Assembly: GCF_014647055.1 (NCBI RefSeq)
Contig: NZ_BMOL01000001.1
Span: 362,501-426,500 of the forward strand
Reading direction: 5' to 3'
Length of the DNA: 64,000 nucleotides
DNA from: Deinococcus aerolatus
Lineage (GTDB): Bacteria > Deinococcota > Deinococci > Deinococcales > Deinococcaceae
The position numbers and the translations under genes were made by a program. Below, piece by piece: positions 56,853 to 64,000 of this stretch (positions within the stretch are counted from its first letter, which is position 1; each line of letters begins with the position of its first letter). The notes beneath the pieces were generated by a model, which did not search any database, was not told the origin of the DNA, and saw only the letters and a program-made list of their open reading frames with translations.

Positions 56853-57402
56853 ACGCAACCTCGCGTGGTTCCAACTCATTGGGGCCAACGTGGGGCCACT
56901 GGGGTGCGTCCGCAAAGCCCACGTAGCCAAAGCGGTACTGCGTCAACGGGTGGGCCATGAACGCCTCGGTCAGCTCGGCCAGCAGGTCCTCAAAGGCGTG
57001 CGGGTGAGAGGCCTGAACGGCGGGGATGGCGGTGTCCTGGGCCTCGGCGTCCAGCGTCTCAAAACCGTCCGGCAGGGCGGCCAGCAGCGCCCGGTAGGCG
57101 TCCCCGTCCGGCGGCGCGTCGGCGTAGCGCCAGCCGTCACCCGCGCCAGCGTGCAGGCGGTGGTCCACCGTTCCGGTCAGGTCCATGTCGGCGGGATCGT
57201 GGGGCACGAGGCGCACGGCCAGCGCCCGCAACTGCCCAAATTCCGCCTCGTCAAAAAACTGACGCTCATATCTGGCATCCAATCTTTCCAGCAGCGCCCG
57301 CCGCGTCGGCTCCGTGACATGCGCCGAATGCAGCAGGGCGAGCACGGCACTTCGCTCTTCGGGCGTCACCAAGACCACCCCTGACCTTCGGCAACATTGC
57401 AC
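56839..57402 (-). CDS. Gluconate 2-dehydrogenase subunit 3-like protein
   Basis: This is the small subunit that accompanies GMC-type periplasmic sugar dehydrogenases. The 187 aa protein shows the pattern LVTPEERSAVLALLHSAH, DLTGTVDHRLHAGAGDGWRYADAPPDGDAYRALLAALPDGFETLDAEAQDTAIPAVQASHPHAFEDLLAELTEAFMAHPLTQYRFGYVGF, typical of the family. The Tat signal often present in this family is absent, so the pair may be cytoplasmic or exported together by the partner. GTG 57402 is the first start; GTG 57378 is also possible. TAGACT is nine bases before GTG 57402. It heads the five-gene cluster. Confidence 0.85.
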   Translation of the reverse strand: MQCCRRSGVVLVTPEERSAVLALLHSAHVTEPTRRALLERLDARYERQFFDEAEFGQLRALAVRLVPHDPADMDLTGTVDHRLHAGAGDGWRYADAPPDGDAYRALLAALPDGFETLDAEAQDTAIPAVQASHPHAFEDLLAELTEAFMAHPLTQYRFGYVGFADAPQWPHVGPNELEPREVAYGPH

Positions 57403-57490
57403 ATGCCCTCCAGTCTAGGGACGTGGCCCCATCGGTTCGGAATGATGGCCTACCGGGAGGCTTTAGACAGCCTCCACAGTCGCGGCCAGC

Positions 57491-57518
57491 AAAAAGCCCT
57501 CTCCGTGCGGGAGAGGGC
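57491..57518 (-). terminator. Terminator after nuoN
   Basis: On the minus strand GCCCTCTCC, loop CGCAC, GGAGAGGGC, then TTTTT. It ends the nuo operon. Confidence 0.92.
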
Positions 57519-57557
57519 CTGTCAACGACACCGGGAAGCAGGGCTGGCCGTGCAGTG

Positions 57558-59021
57558 CTAGCGCCCGGCCAGCAGCTGCCAGATGGCGGGGTTGGCCACC
57601 CAGCCGTACCACACGTTGGGCAGAATGCCCAGTACAGTCACGCCAGCCACGCCCAGCGCGACCGTAAAGGTGGTGGGGAAGCGCTGGCCGTGTGCGTATT
57701 CGCGGGCCGGGGTACGGTCGGGCATGAACATCAGCATGGCGGGCCGCAGGTAGTAGACCAGCGCGGCCACGCTGGTGACGGCGGCCAGCACCGACAGCCA
57801 CACGTACCCGTTCTGGAACGCCGCCTGGAACGCCAGGTACTTGCCGAAGAAGCCCGCGAAGGGCGGCAGGCCCGCCAGCGACGCCAGGCACACCGACAGG
57901 GCGATGGCGTAACCGGGATGGCGGTAATACAGCCCGCGCATGTCATTGATCTCAAAGCCGGCCTCGGTGCGCTGCAGGGCGGCCACCACGGCCAGGGCCG
58001 CGCCGGTCATCAGGGTGTAGACCAGCAGGTAGTAGCCCAGCGCCGCGCCGCCCAGTGCCGGGGTGCCCAGCAGGCACATCGCCAGGAAGCCGGTGTGGGC
58101 CACCGCCGAGTACGCCAGCAGGCGCTTGAAGTTGGTCTGGAACAGCGCCGCCGTATTGCCGATGATCAGCGTGGCCGCCGTCAGGATCTGCAGGGTACTG
58201 GCCCAGCCGGGCGCGTCGGTCAGCGCGCCGCCAAACACACGCAGCATGCCGGCAAAGGCGGCCACCTTGACCACCGTGCTGAGGAACAGGAAGGTGGTGG
58301 TGGGGGCGCCGCTGTACACGTCGGGCGTCCACTGGTGAAAGGGCACCAGGGCGATCTTGAAGCCGAAGCCCGCCAGCAGCAGCAGGCTGCCGCCCACCAG
58401 AATCCCCACGTTGTCGGGGGTCAGGTTGCTCACGCTGCCCACCTTCGCGGCAATGGCGGCGTAGTTGAGGCTACCGGTGGCACCGTACACAAAGGCGATG
58501 CCGTAGATCAGGATGGCGCTGCCCACCGCGCCCAGCAGGAAGTACTTCAGGCCCGATTCCTCGGCGCGGCGCGACCCCTGGAGGGTGGCCAGCACGTAGC
58601 CCGCCAGGCTCATGATCTCCAGCCCGATCAGCATCACGACCAGGTCACCGGAAAACACGATCAGCAGGCAGCCGGTCACGGCGTACATCAGCATCGCGTC
58701 AAACTCGGGAAACGACACCCGCTCGCGCCACGCGGTGTCCAGCGACACCAGCAGGGTCATCAGGGTGCCCACCAGCACAGTCAGGCCCAGCAGAATGGCG
58801 GCGTTGTCGGCCTGCAGACCGCCGCCAAAGGAGGTCAGCCCCCCGTTCCAGAGGAACATCATGCTCGCGCCCGACAGGACCACGGCGGCGATGTTGATTA
58901 CAGTCAGCGTGCGGCGGCCCACCCAGAAACCCAGCAGGGTGCTGAGCAGCGCGCCCGCCAGCACCAGCAGGATGGGCAGCAGCGGCAGAAAGGCGACATC
59001 AGGCGGAACAAGTTGAGGCAT
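57558..59021 (-). CDS. nuoN: NADH-quinone oxidoreductase subunit N
   Basis: An antiporter-like membrane subunit of complex I. The 487 aa protein has about 14 hydrophobic helices, KIALVPFHQWTPDVYSGAPTTTFLFLSTVVKVAAF (with conserved Lys and His of the half-channel), and SAVAHTGFLAMCLLG. It ends three bases before the operon terminator region, and its first base follows the nuoM stop by one base, so they are tightly coupled. It is the last gene of the nuo operon. Confidence 0.95.
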   Translation of the reverse strand: MPQLVPPDVAFLPLLPILLVLAGALLSTLLGFWVGRRTLTVINIAAVVLSGASMMFLWNGGLTSFGGGLQADNAAILLGLTVLVGTLMTLLVSLDTAWRERVSFPEFDAMLMYAVTGCLLIVFSGDLVVMLIGLEIMSLAGYVLATLQGSRRAEESGLKYFLLGAVGSAILIYGIAFVYGATGSLNYAAIAAKVGSVSNLTPDNVGILVGGSLLLLAGFGFKIALVPFHQWTPDVYSGAPTTTFLFLSTVVKVAAFAGMLRVFGGALTDAPGWASTLQILTAATLIIGNTAALFQTNFKRLLAYSAVAHTGFLAMCLLGTPALGGAALGYYLLVYTLMTGAALAVVAALQRTEAGFEINDMRGLYYRHPGYAIALSVCLASLAGLPPFAGFFGKYLAFQAAFQNGYVWLSVLAAVTSVAALVYYLRPAMLMFMPDRTPAREYAHGQRFPTTFTVALGVAGVTVLGILPNVWYGWVANPAIWQLLAGR

Positions 59022-59022
59022 A

Positions 59023-60465
59023 TCAGTTGCCTCCGAGGGCAGCGAGAACGGATTTCACGGCCGGCTGCATCAGGTTCAGCGCCGGGGCGCTGTAGACGCC
59101 GAAGAAGATAGCGACCACCAGCGGCAGCCCCAGGATCAGCCACTCGGTGTGCACCAGGTCACGCACCACCACCCCGCCCAGCGGACGGGCCTGCCAGAAG
59201 GTGGTCTGAAAGGCGGTCAGGGCGTAGGCGGCGGCGGCGATGGTGGTCAGGCCCGCCACGAAGGCCAGCCACGGCGACACCTGATACGCGCCCAGCAGCA
59301 CCGAGAACTCGCCGATGAACCCGGCAAAGCCCGGCACGGCAATCGAGGCGAACCACAGCGCCATGGTCAGGCCGCCCAGCGCGCCGGCTCCGGTCATCAA
59401 TCCACCCACACGGGTGTCCAGGCTGCCGATGCGTTCCTGCACCATACCCACGCTCAGGAACAACGCCCCGGTGTACAGGTTCTGGAAGGCCAGCAGGTAC
59501 ATCGCGCCGATCACGGCGGTCTCGTTCAGGGAAAAGACGCCCAGCGCCACGAAGCCCATGTGAGACAGGCCCGCGTAGGCCAGCAGCCGTTTCCAGTCCT
59601 GCTGCCCGAAGGCGATCCAGGCGGAATACAGGGCCGTGAAGGCCGCCAGTCCCATTAAAATCGGGCGCAGTTCCAGCGAGGCGTCGGGGAACAGCGGGAT
59701 GGCGAAGGTGAACAGCCCGTAGCCGCCCACCTTGTACAGCGTGCCCATCACGTCGGGAATACCGCTGTCGTGGTTCTGCTCGTGAAAGTCGGGCAGCCAC
59801 GCGTGCAGCGGCCACAGCGGCAGCTTGACCGCCATCGCGGTCAGGAAGCCCAGGTACAGCCACGTCTGCGCCGGACCGGTCACCAGATTCTGTTTCAGGT
59901 CCACCAGGGCAAACGTCGGGCTGCCGCCCAGGTAGCGCACGCCGATGATTGAGACCAGCATCAGCAGGCTGCCGAACAGCGTGTAGGCCGCGAACTTGAC
60001 CAGCGCCCGCATCCGGTGCGCCTTGCCGTAGATCGCCAGCATCAGCAGGGACGGCAGCAGGGCGTCCTCGAAGAAGACGTAGAACAGGATCAGGTCACGG
60101 GCGGCAAAGATGCCCAGCAGCCCTGTTTCCATGGCCAGGATCAGCGCCAGCATGGTGCCGGGGTTGGGAATGCGCCGCGCCGCGTACAGCACGGCGATAA
60201 ACGACATGAAGGCCGTGACCATTGCCAAGGCCAAGCTGACGCCCGACAGTTCCACGCTGTAGGTGATGCCCAGCGCGGGAATCCAGTTGAGGCTCAGCAG
60301 CCCGGAGCCCCCCGCGTACCAGATCATCAGCCCCAGGCCCAGCGTCACGGCAGCCATGAATCCGGCCATCTCGTCGCGCCAGCGGTTGGGGGTCACGAAG
60401 ATCAGCAGACTGCCCAGCAGCGGCAGGAAAATCATGAGGGTGGGAAGCCATTTGGGATCAAACAT
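59023..60465 (-). CDS. nuoM: NADH-quinone oxidoreductase subunit M
   Basis: An antiporter-like membrane subunit of complex I, 480 aa. It has about 14 helices, FYVFFEDALLPSLLMLAIYG, MAVKLPLWPLHAWLPDFHEQNHDSGIPDVMGTLYKVGGYG (conserved Lys and proline-rich block) and YAGLSHMGFVALG. GGAGG six bases before ATG 60465 fixes the start; the open frame extends nine codons upstream without a ribosome site. A 90-base gap, unusual for this tight operon, precedes it. Confidence 0.95.
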   Translation of the reverse strand: MFDPKWLPTLMIFLPLLGSLLIFVTPNRWRDEMAGFMAAVTLGLGLMIWYAGGSGLLSLNWIPALGITYSVELSGVSLALAMVTAFMSFIAVLYAARRIPNPGTMLALILAMETGLLGIFAARDLILFYVFFEDALLPSLLMLAIYGKAHRMRALVKFAAYTLFGSLLMLVSIIGVRYLGGSPTFALVDLKQNLVTGPAQTWLYLGFLTAMAVKLPLWPLHAWLPDFHEQNHDSGIPDVMGTLYKVGGYGLFTFAIPLFPDASLELRPILMGLAAFTALYSAWIAFGQQDWKRLLAYAGLSHMGFVALGVFSLNETAVIGAMYLLAFQNLYTGALFLSVGMVQERIGSLDTRVGGLMTGAGALGGLTMALWFASIAVPGFAGFIGEFSVLLGAYQVSPWLAFVAGLTTIAAAAYALTAFQTTFWQARPLGGVVVRDLVHTEWLILGLPLVVAIFFGVYSAPALNLMQPAVKSVLAALGGN

Positions 60466-60555
60466 GGGGGGCCTCCGGGGCGAGTGGGGCAAGAGACGGG
60501 CCGAGGTCAGCGCACTGCGGTGCAGCGCCGGTCAGGCGGCAGGACAAGGTGCGGC

Positions 60556-62496
60556 TCACGCCCCGCTCCCGATCATCTTCAGCGCCCAGTACCCGATGAT
60601 CGCCGCCGTGCCCAGCAGCATGCTGACCGCGTAGGCCCGCACGAAGCCGCTCTGCCACAGCGTGAACAGCCCGCCAGGGGCCGCCGTATTGCGGGACACG
60701 CTGCCGATCAGGCCATCGGTGCCGCGGTCTACCGTGTCCAGTGCCCCGGCAATCGCCCGGCTGGGGGCACCCACTACACCGTCGTACACGTTGTCCAGGT
60801 ACAGGGCGCTGGCGCTGAACTGCCCCAGCGGCCCATTGTCCAGGCTGCGGGCGCGGTGCTGCGCGAAGGCCCACAGCAGCCCCGCCACCCCGGCGGCCAC
60901 GGCCAGCACGGTCAGCAGCCACTCGGTGGAAACGGCGATCTCGTGCGCCTCCTGCGGAATGGCGCGGCCCAGGTAGCTGTCGAAGGCGTGCCCGCCGCCC
61001 AGGAAGGTGGGAATGTTCAGGAAGCCGATCAGCGTGGCGCCAGCAGCCAGAATGCCCAGCGGAATCTTGGTGATGGTGTCGGCCTCGTGCGGGTGCGCGA
61101 CGCCGGTGGCGGCGGCCCCCCGGTACTCGCCGCGCCACACCAGGAAGTACCAGCGGCCCATGTAGAAGGCGGTCAGCAGCGCCACAATCAGGCCGATGGC
61201 GTACAGCACCGGCTGGGACTCGAAGGCGGCGGCCAGAATGGCGTCCTTGGAGAAGAAGCCGCTCCAGATGGGGATGCCGCTGATGGCGAGAACGCCCGCG
61301 ATGGACACCAGATGCGTGAACGGCATGAACCGCCGCAGGCCGCCCATGCGCCGCACGTCCTGTTCGTCATGCAGGGCGTGAATCACCGCGCCCGCTGCCA
61401 GGAACAGCAGCGCCTTGAAAAACGCATGGCTCAGCAGGTGGAACACCCCCGCCGAGTATGCCCCCAGCCCCACGGCCAGGAACATGTAGCCCAGTTGCGA
61501 GACGGTGGAGAACGCCAGAATCTTCTTGATGTCGTGCTGGTTCAGGGCCGCCAATGCGCCGTACAACGCGGTCAGGCCGCCCACCCAGGCCACCCACAGC
61601 GAGGCGTTGGGGGCCAGTTCGTACAGGAAGTGGCTGCGGGTGATCAGATACACCCCGGCCGTGACCATTGTGGCGGCGTGAATCAGCGCCGAGACGGGCG
61701 TGGGGCCGGCCATCGCGTCGGGCAGCCAGGTGGTCAGCGGCAACTGACCGCTCTTGCCAATCGCGCCCACCAGCAGGAACAGGCAGGCCAGTTCCACCCC
61801 GGCGGTGGCGACGCTCACGCCCTCCACCCGCGTGGCCAGTTCGGGAATGCTCAGGGTGCCGTACAGCTTGTACAGCAGGAACATGCCCAGCATGAAGCCC
61901 AGATCACCGATGCGGTTCATGATGAACGCCTTGCGGGCCGCATTGGAGTTGTTGACGCCCTCCTGCTCGCCCGCCGCGCGGATGTCCTTGTCTGAAGACT
62001 CGCTGCCGCGCCCGCTGAACCAGAAGCCGATCAGCAGGTAAGAGGCCATGCCCACGCCTTCCCAGCCCACGAACATCAGCGGGTAGGAGTCGGCCAGCAC
62101 CAGAATCAGCATCATGGCGACGAAGAAGTTCAGGAAGGCGAAAAAGCGCGTAAACCGGGCGTCGTGCGCCATGTAGCTGATGGAATACAGGTGGATCAGG
62201 AAGCCGATACCGGTGATGATTAAAGCCATCAGGGCGCTCAATTGATCCAGATAGAAGCCGACGCTCAGGTTGGCGTTCAGCGCCATGTTGGGCAGCCACG
62301 TCCACAGGGTTTCCTGCGCGGGCACGTCGGTCTGGCCCAGGTAGCGGATGACGGCCACGACAAAGGCCGCGCCGATGAGACCGGTCGCCAGCCAGCCGCC
62401 GGTTTTCCCGGGAAAGAGTCGTGGAAGGACCATCAGCAGGGCAAAGCCTATTAAAGGCAGCAGGGGCAGCAGATACAGAAGAGGCACGCTCAGCAC
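60556..62496 (-). CDS. nuoL: NADH-quinone oxidoreductase subunit L
   Basis: The largest antiporter-like subunit of complex I, 646 aa, with about 16 helices. It has ALIITGIGFLIHLYSISYMAHDARFTRFFAFLNFF, FVGWEGVGMASYLLIGFWF, QLPLTTWLPDAMAGPTPVSALIHAATMVTAGVYLI (a hallmark block) and KKILAFSTVSQLGYM. The start is GTG at 62496, immediately after the nuoK stop TGA. Confidence 0.96.
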   Translation of the reverse strand: MLSVPLLYLLPLLPLIGFALLMVLPRLFPGKTGGWLATGLIGAAFVVAVIRYLGQTDVPAQETLWTWLPNMALNANLSVGFYLDQLSALMALIITGIGFLIHLYSISYMAHDARFTRFFAFLNFFVAMMLILVLADSYPLMFVGWEGVGMASYLLIGFWFSGRGSESSDKDIRAAGEQEGVNNSNAARKAFIMNRIGDLGFMLGMFLLYKLYGTLSIPELATRVEGVSVATAGVELACLFLLVGAIGKSGQLPLTTWLPDAMAGPTPVSALIHAATMVTAGVYLITRSHFLYELAPNASLWVAWVGGLTALYGALAALNQHDIKKILAFSTVSQLGYMFLAVGLGAYSAGVFHLLSHAFFKALLFLAAGAVIHALHDEQDVRRMGGLRRFMPFTHLVSIAGVLAISGIPIWSGFFSKDAILAAAFESQPVLYAIGLIVALLTAFYMGRWYFLVWRGEYRGAAATGVAHPHEADTITKIPLGILAAGATLIGFLNIPTFLGGGHAFDSYLGRAIPQEAHEIAVSTEWLLTVLAVAAGVAGLLWAFAQHRARSLDNGPLGQFSASALYLDNVYDGVVGAPSRAIAGALDTVDRGTDGLIGSVSRNTAAPGGLFTLWQSGFVRAYAVSMLLGTAAIIGYWALKMIGSGA

Positions 62497-62798
62497 TCAG
62501 CCTTTCATCGCCGCGAGATCGTCCACGTTGGTGGTCTCGCGCTTGCGGAAGATGGCGACGATGATGGCCAGGCCAATCGCCACCTCGGCGGCGGCCAGGG
62601 TCATCACGATAAACACGGCGGTCTGCCCGGTCAGGTCACCCCAGGAGCGGGCAAAGGCCACCAGCGCGATGTTGGCGGCGTTCAGCATCAGCTCCACGCT
62701 CAGGAAGACCATGATCGCGGTGCGGCGGGTCAGCACGCCGATCATGCCCAGGGCAAAAAGAATGCCCGACAGGGCGATGTAATAACTGGTGGGCACCA

Positions 62799-62799
<1 letters not shown>
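62497..62799 (-). CDS. nuoK: NADH-quinone oxidoreductase subunit K
   Basis: A 100 aa three-helix membrane subunit of complex [50 protein letters not shown] has the conserved Glu in [10 protein letters not shown]. Its ATG overlaps the nuoJ stop (TAATG) by one base, so translation is coupled. Confidence 0.97.
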
Positions 62800-63422
<623 letters not shown>

Positions 63423-63507
63423 GGCCTGTTACCCGTAGCGCACGTGACGGCAGATGGAGCGTTCAGGCCCTCAGACACTTTCACTTTCTGACCCTTGTTC
63501 AGGCAGT

Positions 63508-64000
63508 TCACGGATACTCCACCCCCTCCAGTTCCGCGCGTGGCGGACCGTCCAGCTGAAAGCCCAGGCGGACAGGCTTGCCACTCTTCGCGGCCTCGCG
63601 GCGCTGGGGCAGGCTGCCGGTCACGCCCACCAGCATGTCTTCCTTGGCGTACACGAAGTCGCCGTACCGGTAGTCGGCCATCTCGAACTCGTTGCCCATC
63701 ACCACCGCGCCGGTGGGGCAGGCTTCCTCACACATGCCGCAGAAGATGCAGCGCAGCATGTTGATCTCGTAGACCTTGGCGTAACGCTCGCCGGGGCTGT
63801 GCGGGGCGGCCGGATCGTTCTCGGCGGCCTCCACGTAGATGGCGTAGGCCGGGCACGCGGCGGCGCACAGCGAGCAGCCGATGCACTTTTCCAGGCCGGT
63901 GCCGGGATGCCGGGTCAGGACGTGCCGTCCCCGGAACCGGGGTTGCAGGGTCGCCCGCTCTTCCGGGTAACTGACGGTCACGGGCTTCTGGAACAGCTTG
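63508..64000 (-). CDS. nuoI: NADH-quinone oxidoreductase subunit I (gene runs off the window)
   Basis: This peripheral subunit carries two [4Fe-4S] clusters that pass electrons toward quinone. Both cluster motifs are complete: [19 protein letters not shown] and [17 protein letters not shown]. The sequence begins at the window edge with [26 protein letters not shown], so only the short N-terminal part is missing. GTG 63981 lies in frame but the upstream residues are clearly part of the protein. A tail of about 50 residues follows the second cluster. Confidence 0.95.
   Translation of the reverse strand, partial: KLFQKPVTVSYPEERATLQPRFRGRHVLTRHPGTGLEKCIGCSLCAAACPAYAIYVEAAENDPAAPHSPGERYAKVYEINMLRCIFCGMCEEACPTGAVVMGNEFEMADYRYGDFVYAKEDMLVGVTGSLPQRREAAKSGKPVRLGFQLDGPPRAELEGVEYP

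Noticed and set aside
57423..61995. Very long plus-strand frames opposite nuoN, nuoM and nuoL
   Set aside because: Antisense of membrane genes gives Gln/His/Arg-rich open frames; no start signals or domains.
63423..63507. 85-base gap between nuoI and nuoJ
   Set aside because: Considered as a small gene or regulatory element; nothing convincing is visible.

Overview
This window reads as chromosome of a Deinococcus species (phylum Deinococcota). The support is high GC throughout, a poxvirus-like topoisomerase IB next to a uracil-DNA glycosylase, a RIO-family kinase, a Thermus-like GreA, a thermus/deinococcus-type lysS, mutS2, NDH-1 genes, and many start codons sitting 5-7 bases behind a -10 box (leaderless mRNAs, a known Deinococcus habit). 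No insertion sequence, prophage, CRISPR array or integrase is visible. The species cannot be fixed from sequence reading alone.

Layout. 1-2.3 kb: hemW (cut by the window start), a small unknown gene and a sulfurtransferase, all on the minus strand. 2.3-3.3 kb: tmRNA and tRNA-Leu(TAA), each with a terminator. 3.5-9.2 kb: a UbiD-type decarboxylase, then a plus-strand amino-acid uptake block with two near-twin solute-binding proteins flanking a sarcosine-oxidase-like flavoenzyme, and one permease. 9.2-12.6 kb: a minus-strand DNA-repair operon whose first frame joins a photolyase/cryptochrome-family protein to uracil-DNA glycosylase, translationally coupled to topoisomerase IB. 12.7-17.8 kb: secreted protein, carA, a DUF3352-like protein with a fresh 30-bp duplication, a RIO kinase, and a 46-codon leader-type ORF behind a near-consensus promoter. 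17.9-20 kb: a broken GNAT gene and a diguanylate cyclase split by an in-frame TAG. 20-22.1 kb: a copper/cytochrome oxidase assembly trio (PCuAC, SCO1, CtaG). 22-31 kb: hydrolase, gatB, a membrane protein, a divergent regulator/P450 pair, lpd, an M42 peptidase and pth. 31-36.3 kb: DUF427, an alpha-hydroxy-acid oxidase, an ion-channel-like protein, an M24 peptidase, an SDR and a decayed DinB gene. 36.3-40.9 kb: thioredoxin-fold protein, class A PBP, response regulator, mnmA. 41-44.3 kb: a sugar ABC importer lacking its ATPase. 44.5-51.5 kb: lysS, greA, an MFS transporter, a secreted beta-rich protein, mutS2. 51.5-57.4 kb: a decayed DIP1984-type gene and a five-gene oxidoreductase cluster. 57.5-64 kb: nuoI (cut by the window end), nuoJ, nuoK, nuoL, nuoM, nuoN.

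The most unusual object is the continuous 775-codon frame joining a photolyase-family domain to uracil-DNA glycosylase. It retains a good Shine-Dalgarno and ATG at the glycosylase boundary, so the cell may make both a fusion and a free glycosylase. Three decayed genes and one nonsense-split signalling gene show local gene loss in a window otherwise dominated by conserved housekeeping genes. All functional calls are from motif and family recognition by eye; no database search was run.
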